Source: Bacteroidia bacterium (GTDB lineage: Bacteria > Bacteroidota > Bacteroidia > Cytophagales > Flammeovirgaceae). From it: a stretch of DNA of 64,000 nt. Under the pieces are notes generated by a model. The model did no database searches and had not been told where the DNA came from. It saw only the letters and a program-made list of their open reading frames with translations. Of the stretch, positions 8,989-17,029 are shown piece after piece. Positions within the stretch are counted from its first letter, which is position 1; each line of letters opens with the position of its first letter. The DNA lies in contig JAUIAB010000007.1 of NCBI GenBank assembly GCA_030425505.1, positions 1 through 64,000 on the forward strand. The letters are read 5' to 3'. A program made the position numbers and the translations under genes.

Positions 8989-11900
8989 ATGGTTAAACTA
9001 GGTTTAGATTTAGGGAGCTCTTCATGTGGATGGGCAATAAGAAAAGGTGATAAAATTATAAAAGATGGTGTTATCACTTTTAACACAGGAATGTCAAAAG
9101 GTCAATCTGGAGGATATACATCACCAACTCGTGAGAGACGAGAAGCCCGCTCAAAAAGAAGATTGATTCAAGCTAGAAAATATAGAAAATGGGAACTATT
9201 AAAAATATTATGCAAAAATCAGGAGTTTGTCCCTTTAAAAGAACAGGAACTGAAAAATTGGCGTGAATACCGAAAAGGAAAAACAAGAAAATTTCCTGAA
9301 AGTGAACAATTTTTGAAATGGTTAGCTTGTGATTTTACTTATGAAGGAGGGAAAAAGTACAAAAACCCTTATGAAATAAGGGTAGCATTATTGGATAATA
9401 AACTGAGCAAACATGAGTTTGGGCGTGCTTTATACCACTTGGTCCAACGAAGGGGCTATAAAGACATTGGAGAGTCAAACAAAGAAACAGAAAAACAAAT
9501 TGAACGTAGAGGAGAAAGTGGTTTCAAAGATGCCTTAGCAAATAATAGAACCATTGCAGAAGCACTAAAAAATGAGTTTTTGGCAAAAGGAAAACGTGCT
9601 AGAAATGAATACCCGTATAGAGAAGAATACCAAAATGAACTGGAGGAAATATGTAAAGCACAAGGATATGATATTACCAAAGAAGGGAAAGAGGATTATA
9701 AAGATGAATTTGTAAGAAGTTTATGGAAAGCAATTATCTGGCAACGTTCGTTACGTCCACAAAAAGGTCTGATTGGTAAATGTACGCTTGAACCCACCGC
9801 AAACCGTTGTCCCGTTTCGCATCCTATATTTGAAGTATTCAGAGCATGGCAATTTATCAACACTATAAAGTATCTTGATGACAATGGAAAAAAACAACCA
9901 TTGTCATCTGAAATTAGAAAAGCGTTGTTTAAGGAAAAGTTTTTGAAAGCAGGTAAAAACTTCAAGTTCGAAAATATCAAAGGCTTTCTCCACAAGCAAC
10001 TCCAGAAAAAAGTTGAATTCAATTATCCTATTAGTAAAAAGACAGGCAAATATGAAACTTCTATCTCTGGAATGCCTATTTGTAGAGGTCTAATTGATAT
10101 GTTTGGGATAAGAGCAGAAAATGCTCTTGAAAAAATTGAAAAATATACTATTCAAGATGCCCCAAAAATAATTGATAGGTATTCTATCTATGACCTCTGG
10201 CATGCCTTATTTTCTTTTGATGAAAAATACCTTCAGGAGACTTTATCAAGAAATAAGTTCGACTTTGAGGATGAAATGATAAATCAGAAGGATAGGCAAA
10301 TTCCCATTTCTCCCTTAGTCCTATTGAAACGAAAAATGACAACTGGTTATGGAGATTTGAGTTTAAAAGCTATGCGAAAGATAATCCCGTTTTTGAAAGC
10401 GGGATATTTATATAACGAAGCTGTTGTTTTGGCTAAAGTACCTGAACTTTTGGGAGAAGGCTGGTCAGTAAAAAAAGACGCTATTATTGAAGTGTTAAAA
10501 TCTTCTAATAAAACGTATGAATGGAATAAACGTGTGGTATCCATTGCTAACAAACTCATTGAAACACATAAAGGTCTTGAGTATCCTGAAAATTTTGCCC
10601 ATGAAAGTTTTGATTACTTACTTCAAGAAAGTGATAATACGAAGATTGTAAATGGTTGTAAAAACGCTTTTGGTGAGGAGTCCTGGAATGATTTTGAAGA
10701 AAAAAGTGCTTTAATAAACCAGGTTGGACAAGAGTATCAAAATTATTTTTTCGACACAAAAAGAAGATTCAGAAAATTGCCCACTCTTGCTGATATTTTT
10801 GAAGAAAAACTGACAGACTCTGGAGTTAATTTTGAGGGAGAGTTATATCATCATTCCAATCGAAAAAATCTGTATGAGCAAAATTTGGATATAAATTTTG
10901 AAACGGGAGAAAGATACTTACCCCTCCATAAACCAACCAGAAAAGCGATTTTACCTATCCCAAGAATTGATAGTATTAAAAATCCGATGTTTAACAAAGC
11001 TATGAGTGTACTGCGGAAGTTAATAAACGAGTTAATTGTTAATGGGGAAATTGATGAAGATACCGAAGTAACAGTTGAATTAGCGCGTGAACTCAATGAT
11101 AATAACAAACGTGCTGCCATTGAAAAATATCAAAATGAGCGGAAACAATTGCGACAAAAGATTCGTGAAATTTTAGAAGAATATAAAAGACAAGAAAAAT
11201 CTTCCATTAATATTGAAGAAAGTATTCCATTAGTTGAAAGTTGGAGCGAACAGGTTTTTCTTGAAACAGAAGATGAAAACGGAAAAAAAATTATCAATCA
11301 AGATATAAATGAGGTTTTAAATATTAAGAAAGCTACTGAACGCTATCAGCTCTGGTTGGAACAAAAAGGTCAGTGTATGTATACTGGTAAAATGATTTCT
11401 ATGACCCAGCTTTTCTCTAATGAAATCGACATTGAACATACTATTCCCAGAAGTTTATTACCCGATAATACCCGAGCCAATAAAACAGTAGCTTTTGCCA
11501 AGTATAACCGTAATGATAAGGGTAAAGACCTCCCTTATTACTTGCCCAATTTTTCTAAAGACATTGAAGGAAAAGGAACCGCTATTTTACCGCGGTTAGA
11601 TAATTGGAAAAAAATCAGGGATGATTGGGAAGAGAAGTATGAGAAAAACAAAAAGCCCAAAGGCAACGAAGATGAGATCTTGAAAAACAAAAGAGTAAAG
11701 TTCAAGCATTATTACAAGATGCATTTCGATTACTGGAAAGATAAAGTCGAGCGTTTTGAAGCACAAGAAATAAAGGATAGTTGGGCAAGAAGGCAGCTGG
11801 TAGATACTCAAATGGTAAGCAAATATGCTCGTGAGTTTTTAAAACTATATTTCAAAAAGGTAGCCGTACAAAAAGGAATAGTTACAGCCAGCTTTAGGAA

Positions 11901-13335
11901 AATATATGGTTTTCAGGAAGCTGATGAAATTAAAAGTAGAAACAAACATACTCACCATGCTATTGATGCTGCAGTGCTAACATTAATTCCTGTAAATGCA
12001 AGTAAGCGAGATGAGATACTAAGAAAATATTACTATGCTGAAGAAAATTACTCGAAACATGAAATTGAAAAACCTTATGCCTCCTTTGACTCTCAAAAAC
12101 TAATAAAACACATTGAAAGTAATACCTTGATTTTCAATTACGAGAAAGACAATATCATCAAGCAAACTAAAAAACTGGTACGCAAAAGAGGGAAAATTCA
12201 ATATGTAAAAAACAAAAAAGGTGAATTTGTACTAGACAAAGATGGGAATAAAATTATCCAAAAAGCTCATGGAGATTCTGTAAGGAGTTCCTTATATAAA
12301 CAAACTTTTCTTGGTAAGATAAAAGACGTTGAACGATATGATAACGGGCAACCGAAAAGGGAAGGAAAGGATTGGAAATATAAAACAGGAAAGGATGAAT
12401 TTATCTATACTGAACGTAAAAAACTAAAAGACGTCCTTTCAAAAACTGATGATATTATTGACCCAACTATAAGAGAAACCGTAAGGGAACAAAAAGAAAA
12501 TGCTGTTGATCCACAAGGAAATCCTATAAGACATGTACGCATAAAGGTTAAAGCAGGGAGAGTAGTCAAAGAACGATTGAATTATCGTTCAAAACATGAT
12601 TATAAAAATTTTTATTACTCCGCCGCAGACTCTTTACCCTATGCTATAATGTTACAAAAAGGCGGTCAAAATCCCGAACGAAAAATGATACCAGTAGCTT
12701 CTTTTGAAATTGCCAAAATATTTAAGGCTTGTAGAAAATTTGATCTCGATTATTACCTCCAAGAGTTCTATCCTGACATTGGTGAATGGGAGAATAAACA
12801 GTTATTGAAAGTAGGCCAAAAAGTATTAGTATTAAACGATGATTCTGAGTACGAAAAAAGGAAGGATAAAGATTTTCAGAAAAAAAGATTGTATGGTATT
12901 ACTCAATTTGAGAGTAGCGGAAAAAGGATTATGTTGCAACATCATTTAGAGGCTCAATCTCTACCTGAAGTACGAGCTGGAGTTAAAGAAAAGCAACACA
13001 AAATAGTTTCAAAAATTGAAGATGAATTACAACTACCTGAAATAGTAGAAGATGCCAATATTGTTGACACATTGAATAGAAAAAAAGATTTTGAGAAACG
13101 TAAATACGACTTTAACTCTCGCTTAAAATTAATTGACTCTTCTACAAACAGCGCTACCAAAAATAAATTAGAAGAGAAAATAAAAGAATATCAAACGGAA
13201 TACTCTTCGATCCCCAAAGCAATAGTTCCTTCATTTCTAAAAATGTCAAAAGGCAGTTGGAAGAATTTTCTTTACGAAGGAAAAGGCTATGATTTTGAAA
13301 TGAACTTTCTGGGAGAAGTAAAATGGAACGAATAA
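8989..13335 (+). CDS. cas9: CRISPR-associated endonuclease Cas9, subtype II-C
   Basis: 1448 residues, the long form common in Bacteroidota. All nuclease residues are visible: RuvC-I Asp7 (GLDLGSSSCGWAI), an arginine-rich bridge helix (about 45-75, RERREARSKRRLIQARKYRKW), RuvC-II Glu697 (VTVELARELN), HNH His817 in IDIEHTIPRSLL with Asn840/842 in YNRNDKGK, and RuvC-III His990 and Asp993 (HTHHAIDAAVL). The C-terminal 400 residues are the PAM-interacting region. The enzyme uses crRNA and tracrRNA to cut matching DNA. With cas1 and cas2 present and no csn2 or cas4, the locus is subtype II-C. The gene looks intact. The PAM cannot be read from sequence alone. Confidence 0.97.
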   Translation: MVKLGLDLGSSSCGWAIRKGDKIIKDGVITFNTGMSKGQSGGYTSPTRERREARSKRRLIQARKYRKWELLKILCKNQEFVPLKEQELKNWREYRKGKTRKFPESEQFLKWLACDFTYEGGKKYKNPYEIRVALLDNKLSKHEFGRALYHLVQRRGYKDIGESNKETEKQIERRGESGFKDALANNRTIAEALKNEFLAKGKRARNEYPYREEYQNELEEICKAQGYDITKEGKEDYKDEFVRSLWKAIIWQRSLRPQKGLIGKCTLEPTANRCPVSHPIFEVFRAWQFINTIKYLDDNGKKQPLSSEIRKALFKEKFLKAGKNFKFENIKGFLHKQLQKKVEFNYPISKKTGKYETSISGMPICRGLIDMFGIRAENALEKIEKYTIQDAPKIIDRYSIYDLWHALFSFDEKYLQETLSRNKFDFEDEMINQKDRQIPISPLVLLKRKMTTGYGDLSLKAMRKIIPFLKAGYLYNEAVVLAKVPELLGEGWSVKKDAIIEVLKSSNKTYEWNKRVVSIANKLIETHKGLEYPENFAHESFDYLLQESDNTKIVNGCKNAFGEESWNDFEEKSALINQVGQEYQNYFFDTKRRFRKLPTLADIFEEKLTDSGVNFEGELYHHSNRKNLYEQNLDINFETGERYLPLHKPTRKAILPIPRIDSIKNPMFNKAMSVLRKLINELIVNGEIDEDTEVTVELARELNDNNKRAAIEKYQNERKQLRQKIREILEEYKRQEKSSINIEESIPLVESWSEQVFLETEDENGKKIINQDINEVLNIKKATERYQLWLEQKGQCMYTGKMISMTQLFSNEIDIEHTIPRSLLPDNTRANKTVAFAKYNRNDKGKDLPYYLPNFSKDIEGKGTAILPRLDNWKKIRDDWEEKYEKNKKPKGNEDEILKNKRVKFKHYYKMHFDYWKDKVERFEAQEIKDSWARRQLVDTQMVSKYAREFLKLYFKKVAVQKGIVTASFRKIYGFQEADEIKSRNKHTHHAIDAAVLTLIPVNASKRDEILRKYYYAEENYSKHEIEKPYASFDSQKLIKHIESNTLIFNYEKDNIIKQTKKLVRKRGKIQYVKNKKGEFVLDKDGNKIIQKAHGDSVRSSLYKQTFLGKIKDVERYDNGQPKREGKDWKYKTGKDEFIYTERKKLKDVLSKTDDIIDPTIRETVREQKENAVDPQGNPIRHVRIKVKAGRVVKERLNYRSKHDYKNFYYSAADSLPYAIMLQKGGQNPERKMIPVASFEIAKIFKACRKFDLDYYLQEFYPDIGEWENKQLLKVGQKVLVLNDDSEYEKRKDKDFQKKRLYGITQFESSGKRIMLQHHLEAQSLPEVRAGVKEKQHKIVSKIEDELQLPEIVEDANIVDTLNRKKDFEKRKYDFNSRLKLIDSSTNSATKNKLEEKIKEYQTEYSSIPKAIVPSFLKMSKGSWKNFLYEGKGYDFEMNFLGEVKWNE

Positions 13336-13380
13336 CCACTTGGGAGAAATCATAAAAGTAGGTAAATAGATTTAAAATAC

Positions 13381-13413
13381 ATCTTTCCGAGAGTTTTAAA
13401 CTTTCGGAAAGAT
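13381..13413. repeat. REP-like palindrome upstream of the RAYT gene
   Basis: A 16+1+16 inverted repeat with a single mismatch; its core arms read CTTTCCGAGAGTTT and AAACTTTCGGAAAG. It sits in the 122-nt gap between cas9 and the transposase gene. Its inner arms (GTTT/AAAC and AAACTTTC) match the palindrome inside the transposase gene at 13689-13719, so both look like members of one REP family used by this RAYT. As RNA it would form a strong hairpin within the cas transcript. Confidence 0.7.
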
Positions 13414-13457
13414 AAAAGTAAAAGAGATAAAAGAGATACTCAGATAAAATAAACATA

Positions 13458-14069
13458 ATGTTACCAGAAGTTTTTTATCATATCTACAATCATGCGAATG
13501 GAAGTGAAAACCTTTTCCACTCGGATGAAAACTACCATTACTTTTTAAGACAGTGGGCAAAGTACATTGAACCAGTAGCTGAAACTTTTGCGTATTGTCT
13601 GATGCCCAATCACATCCATTTTTTGATACGTTTAAGAGCTGAACATGATGTGTCTGAAAATCTGGGTTATGCTCCTGAATCTGAATCACCTTTTGGAAAG
13701 TTTGAAACTTTCCAAAAGGCAGTAAGCAAACAATTCGCAAATCTGTTTAGCAGCTACGCACAAGCATTCAATAAAATGTACGATCGGAGAGGCAGTCTCT
13801 TTATTCCAAATTTTAAACATAAAGAAATTACTTCGGATAGTTACCTTACCTCTATTGTTAACTATATACACCGTAACCCCGTACACCATGGGTTCACTTC
13901 ACACCCAGAAGACTGGCTTCATTCCTCTTATCACGCTTATATACAGAATAAAGCTTCAAAATTGAATAGGACATATATTCTGAAGTGGTTTTCTGGCAAA
14001 GAGGAATTCGCAAATTATCACAAACAGCATAGGATCCCCGAAGATAGGTCTTTGCTGGTTGACTATTAG
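13458..14069 (+). CDS. REP-associated tyrosine transposase (RAYT, IS200-like Y1 family)
   Basis: 203 residues of the TnpA_REP/Y1 transposase family. The HUH metal-binding motif is HIH in CLMPNHIHFLI, and the catalytic Tyr is expected in IVNYIHRNPVHHG, the family's YIxxNPV motif. The helical region with FSSYAQAFNKMYDRRGSLF is also typical. These single-strand nucleases act on REP palindromes and are usually single-copy, domesticated genes rather than mobile IS elements. The gene lies inside the cas operon, 122 nt after cas9 and 12 nt before cas1, in the same direction. A perfect 31-nt palindrome lies within its coding sequence. The gene is apparently intact; a role in CRISPR is not shown. Confidence 0.88.
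   Translation: MLPEVFYHIYNHANGSENLFHSDENYHYFLRQWAKYIEPVAETFAYCLMPNHIHFLIRLRAEHDVSENLGYAPESESPFGKFETFQKAVSKQFANLFSSYAQAFNKMYDRRGSLFIPNFKHKEITSDSYLTSIVNYIHRNPVHHGFTSHPEDWLHSSYHAYIQNKASKLNRTYILKWFSGKEEFANYHKQHRIPEDRSLLVDY
13689..13719. repeat. perfect 15+1+15 palindrome inside the RAYT coding sequence
   Basis: Arms CCTTTTGGAAAGTTT and AAACTTTCCAAAAGG flank a single G at 13704. The segment encodes FGKFETFQK within the transposase. It resembles the palindrome at 13381-13413 (shared GGAAAG/CTTTCC and AAACTTTC elements) and is probably a REP-type recognition hairpin carried inside the gene. Confidence 0.8.
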
Positions 14070-14081
14070 TACTTAAGAATT

Positions 14082-14984
14082 ATGATCAAACGAACACTCT
14101 ATTTCGGCAATGAGGCCTATCTCAGCACCAAAGACGAGCAACTGGTCGTGAATTTTCCCGATAAGGAAAAACCCCCTGCCAGAGTACCAATCGAAGATAT
14201 TGGTGTGGTAATACTCGATCACTATCGGTTAATCTATTCTCAAAGTATGGTCACTAAACTCCTGCACAACAATGTAGCTCTGGTCACCTGCAACGAGCGC
14301 CATTTACCACAAGGATTAATGCTTAACCTGGAAGGCAACCACGTGCAAACAGAACGGTTCACTGCCCAGATAGACGCTAGTCTGCCGCTTAAAAAGAACC
14401 TATGGCAGCAAACAGTGAGAGCAAAAATACTGAACCAGGCATGGTTACTCGAAAAACAAGGCATTGAAGTAGAAAATATGAAATATTGGGCTGGAAAAGT
14501 AGGCAGCGGAGACCCAGAAAATTATGAAGGACGTGCTGCAGCATACTATTGGAAACATCTGTTCAAAGAAAATATCAATAATTTTACCAGGGGACGCTTT
14601 GATGCAGAGCCCAATAATTTACTCAATTATGGTTATGCTATCTTACGGGCAGTTATTGCCCGAAACCTGGTAGCCTCTGGTATGCTGCCCACACTCGGCA
14701 TTCACCACCGTAATAAGTACAATGCCTATTGCCTAGCCGATGATATTATGGAGCCTTATCGTCCTTTTGTAGATCAGTTGGTTTTACAAATATTGGAGCA
14801 AAAGCTCGACATTTATGACCTAAACAAGGAACTCAAACAACAACTACTTAAAATACCTGTAGTTGACGTAGTGATTAATGAAAAAAGTAGTCCTCTGATG
14901 GTGGCAAGCCAACAAACTACAGCCAGTCTGTATCAATGCTTTGCTGGCGGTGTGCGGAAAATAAAATATCCCAGTTTTGAATGA
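14082..14984 (+). CDS. cas1: CRISPR integrase Cas1
   Basis: 300 residues of the type II Cas1 group: N-terminal beta domain starting MIKRTLYFGNEAYLSTKDEQLVV with PIEDIGVVILDH, then the helical catalytic domain with YEGRAAAYYWKHLF (conserved Glu), LNYGYAILRAVIARNLVASGMLPTLGIHH (conserved His) and ADDIMEPYRPFVD (conserved acidic residues). With Cas2 it integrates new spacers. Its last codons overlap the cas2 start by 4 nt (ATGA), showing translational coupling. Base composition differs from its neighbours: two 60-nt samples counted by hand gave 50% and 57% G+C, against 35% in a cas9 sample and 32% in a cas2 sample, so this gene may have a separate recent origin. Confidence 0.97.
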   Translation: MIKRTLYFGNEAYLSTKDEQLVVNFPDKEKPPARVPIEDIGVVILDHYRLIYSQSMVTKLLHNNVALVTCNERHLPQGLMLNLEGNHVQTERFTAQIDASLPLKKNLWQQTVRAKILNQAWLLEKQGIEVENMKYWAGKVGSGDPENYEGRAAAYYWKHLFKENINNFTRGRFDAEPNNLLNYGYAILRAVIARNLVASGMLPTLGIHHRNKYNAYCLADDIMEPYRPFVDQLVLQILEQKLDIYDLNKELKQQLLKIPVVDVVINEKSSPLMVASQQTTASLYQCFAGGVRKIKYPSFE

Positions 14985-15319
14985 GTTTAAGTCGCTTTAA
15001 TCAGTATCGTATTATGTGGGTATTTGTCTTTTTCGATTTGCCAACGAAAACTAAAAAAGACCGAAAGAACTACACCCAATTTAGAAAAAGGTTAGAAAAA
15101 GACGGTTTTACTATGTTTCAGTACTCTATATACGTTCGCCATTGTGCCAGTCGGGAAAATGCACAAGTACACATCAAACGGACTAAAAGTAATCTTCCTC
15201 CATTTGGAAATGTTTGTATTCTTCAACTAACTGACAAACAGTTTGGAATGATCGAGTTATTTGTAGGAGAAAAAGAAGCAGAACGTCCTGACTTACCCCA
15301 ACAACTAGAACTTTTTTGA
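14981..15319 (+). CDS. cas2: CRISPR-associated Cas2
   Basis: 112 residues, ferredoxin-like fold: RIMWVFVFFDLPTKTKKDRKNYTQFRKRLEKDGFTMFQYSIYVRHC holds the first beta strand with the conserved Asp and the following helix. The chain is of the II-C type ending QLELF. Cas2 dimers bridge two Cas1 dimers in the spacer integration complex. The start overlaps cas1 by 4 nt. About 120 nt separate the stop codon from the first repeat. Confidence 0.96.
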   Translation: MSLSRFNQYRIMWVFVFFDLPTKTKKDRKNYTQFRKRLEKDGFTMFQYSIYVRHCASRENAQVHIKRTKSNLPPFGNVCILQLTDKQFGMIELFVGEKEAERPDLPQQLELF

Positions 15320-15331
15320 CGGTTATAAAAG

Positions 15332-15361
15332 AAAAAAAACTGGATAACTTTTGCTATCCAG
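15332..15361 (-). terminator. terminator at the end of the CRISPR array transcript
   Basis: On the minus strand a 7-bp stem CTGGATA/TATCCAG with an 8-nt loop is followed directly by eight T residues. It lies between the array and cas2, so it would stop pre-crRNA transcripts coming from the right before they run antisense into cas2. On the plus strand no T-tract follows directly, so it is less likely to serve cas2. Confidence 0.75.
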
Positions 15362-15438
15362 CTTCTACCACGAGCACTTTTTTAAAATCCTATTTTCTCC
15401 TTTAACTTATTGATTAACAAGTAAATAAATTCACCTAT

Positions 15439-16682
15439 GTTGTGCTCAATACGTCAAAGATACAATCTGAAAGCTAATCACAACGATGCAGCTGGTTTGA
15501 CTATGTTCGAGGATGTTGTGCTCAATACGTCAAAGATACAATCTGAAAGCTAATCACAACATACTTTTTGTATCAATGTATAGGTTTTGAGTTGTGCTCA
15601 ATACGTCAAAGATACAATCTGAAAGCTAATCACAACTAGAGCTTTAGACTTACAAGAAAAAGGAAAGTTGTGCTCAATACGTCAAAGATACAATCTGAAA
15701 GCTAATCACAACCGGAACTAAAGCTGTTGTTTCGCCATACATGTTGTGCTCAATACGTCAAAGATACAATCTGAAAGCTAATCACAACTAATTCCAGGCA
15801 TTAGTTTAAAAGAATAGTGTTGTGCTCAATACGTCAAAGATACAATCTGAAAGCTAATCACAACTGCAAGTTTCCAAAAAGCGTAAAAAACTTTGTTGTG
15901 CTCAATACGTCAAAGATACAATCTGAAAGCTAATCACAACGGTCAGTTATATTTGATAATGTAGGCACTGTTGTGCTCAATACGTCAAAGATACAATCTG
16001 AAAGCTAATCACAACCGTAAAAATAAAAGGATATAATGCTTATGGGTTGTGCTCAATACGTCAAAGATACAATCTGAAAGCTAATCACAACTGTTATTAA
16101 TTGAAAGATACAGCCCTAAGAGTTGTGCTCAATACGTCAAAGATACAATCTGAAAGCTAATCACAACTGTAATTTAAGTTAAAATATATGCTTTCAGGTT
16201 GTGCTCAATACGTCAAAGATACAATCTGAAAGCTAATCACAACTTTAGAATACTAGCAGAAACAAGAACATAGTTGTGCTCAATACGTCAAAGATACAAT
16301 CTGAAAGCTAATCACAACGTAACCTGTGCTTTAAATCCATCCAGCATTGTTGTGCTCAATACGTCAAAGATACAATCTGAAAGCTAATCACAACAAATAC
16401 CCACATTGCCACTTGTAGCGGCAAGTTGTGCTCAATACGTCAAAGATACAATCTGAAAGCTAATCACAACTGCTGAGAATATCCAAATGTGGGATGTGTC
16501 GTTGTGCTCAATACGTCAAAGATACAATCTGAAAGCTAATCACAACTTAACACTGTATTTTAGTGTAAAAAGCACTGTTGTGCTCAATACGTCAAAGATA
16601 CAATCTGAAAGCTAATCACAACTAGTGCGGTAAGATTTGAATTAGTAGTTGTGTTGTGCTCAATACGTCAAAGATACAATCT
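15439..16682 (-). CRISPR. type II-C CRISPR array, 16 full repeats plus one truncated, 16 spacers
   Basis: Repeats of 46 nt start GTTGTGCTCAATACG and end GCTAATCACAAC on the plus strand. Full copies begin at 15439, 15515, 15591, 15667, 15743, 15819, 15895, 15970, 16046, 16122, 16198, 16273, 16349, 16425, 16501 and 16577; a 30-nt partial copy is at 16653-16682. The full copies read as identical. Spacers are 30 nt, except two of 29 nt (15941-15969 and 16244-16272). The tracrRNA anti-repeat pairs with the repeat read on the minus strand (5' GTTGTGATTAGCTTTC), so the crRNA sense is minus, opposite to cas9. The repeat contains a promoter-like TTG-N18-TATCTTTG in that sense. Confidence 0.99.
16653..16682 (-). 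promoter_or_regulatory. truncated terminal repeat keeping the -7 promoter box
   Basis: Only 30 nt of the repeat remain here. In crRNA sense the first 16 nt (the tracrRNA-pairing part and the TTG) are lost, while TATCTTTG (16676 down to 16669) and the rest up to the spacer are kept. This is the first unit read in the crRNA direction, so it may still act as promoter for the spacer at 16623-16652. Confidence 0.6.
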
Positions 16683-16778
16683 ACAATAGGCTGTTTCTAT
16701 TTACTTAATATGCTTATTTTTTTATGAGAAATTATTAGTGAGGGCTTTATTATCACATAAACTGTAGCTCATGAGAAG

Positions 16779-16862
16779 TACCAGGAGCGGGACTTGAACC
16801 CGCACGCCCCTAGGGGCACAAGATTTTAAGTCTTGCGTGTCTACCAATTCCACCATCCCGGC
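16779..16862 (-). tRNA. tRNA-Leu (UAA)
   Basis: An 84-nt cloverleaf on the minus strand, starting GCCGGGATGGTGGAATTGG, with anticodon loop CTTAAAA (anticodon UAA), a long variable arm (GTGCCCCTAGGGGCGT) and T arm GGTTCAAGTCC, as expected for leucine tRNAs. The discriminator base is A. No CCA is encoded. It is the first gene beyond the CRISPR array, 96 nt away. Confidence 0.95.
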
Positions 16863-16869
16863 AAAAAAG

Positions 16870-16942
<73 letters not shown>

Positions 16943-16960
16943 TTGAGGTCTGCAAATATA

Positions 16961-16998
16961 AAAAAACCTTAATTAATTACTAAAACTAATTAAGGTTT
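16961..16998 (-). terminator. terminator of the gld operon
   Basis: A perfect 12-bp inverted repeat (AAACCTTAATTA at 16964-16975, complement at 16987-16998, 11-nt loop) lies 31 nt after the gldN stop codon. On the minus strand it is followed by a T-tract (16966-16961), the form of a rho-independent terminator ending the hemD-porP-gldKLMN direction of transcription. Confidence 0.8.
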
Positions 16999-17029
16999 AA
17001 TTAATAATTATTTTTTAACAACTAACCGA

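Noticed and set aside
13396-13740. A 114-codon minus-strand frame opposite the RAYT gene
   Set aside because: It is a shadow of the RAYT gene; part of it resembles the real protein only because the palindrome at 13689-13719 reads alike on both strands.
16395-16424. Spacer with a 12-nt match to the start of cas2 (ATGTGGGTATTT near 15013)
   Set aside because: Twelve matching bases out of 30 is within chance for 64 kb and 16 spacers; no extended pairing, so not self-targeting.
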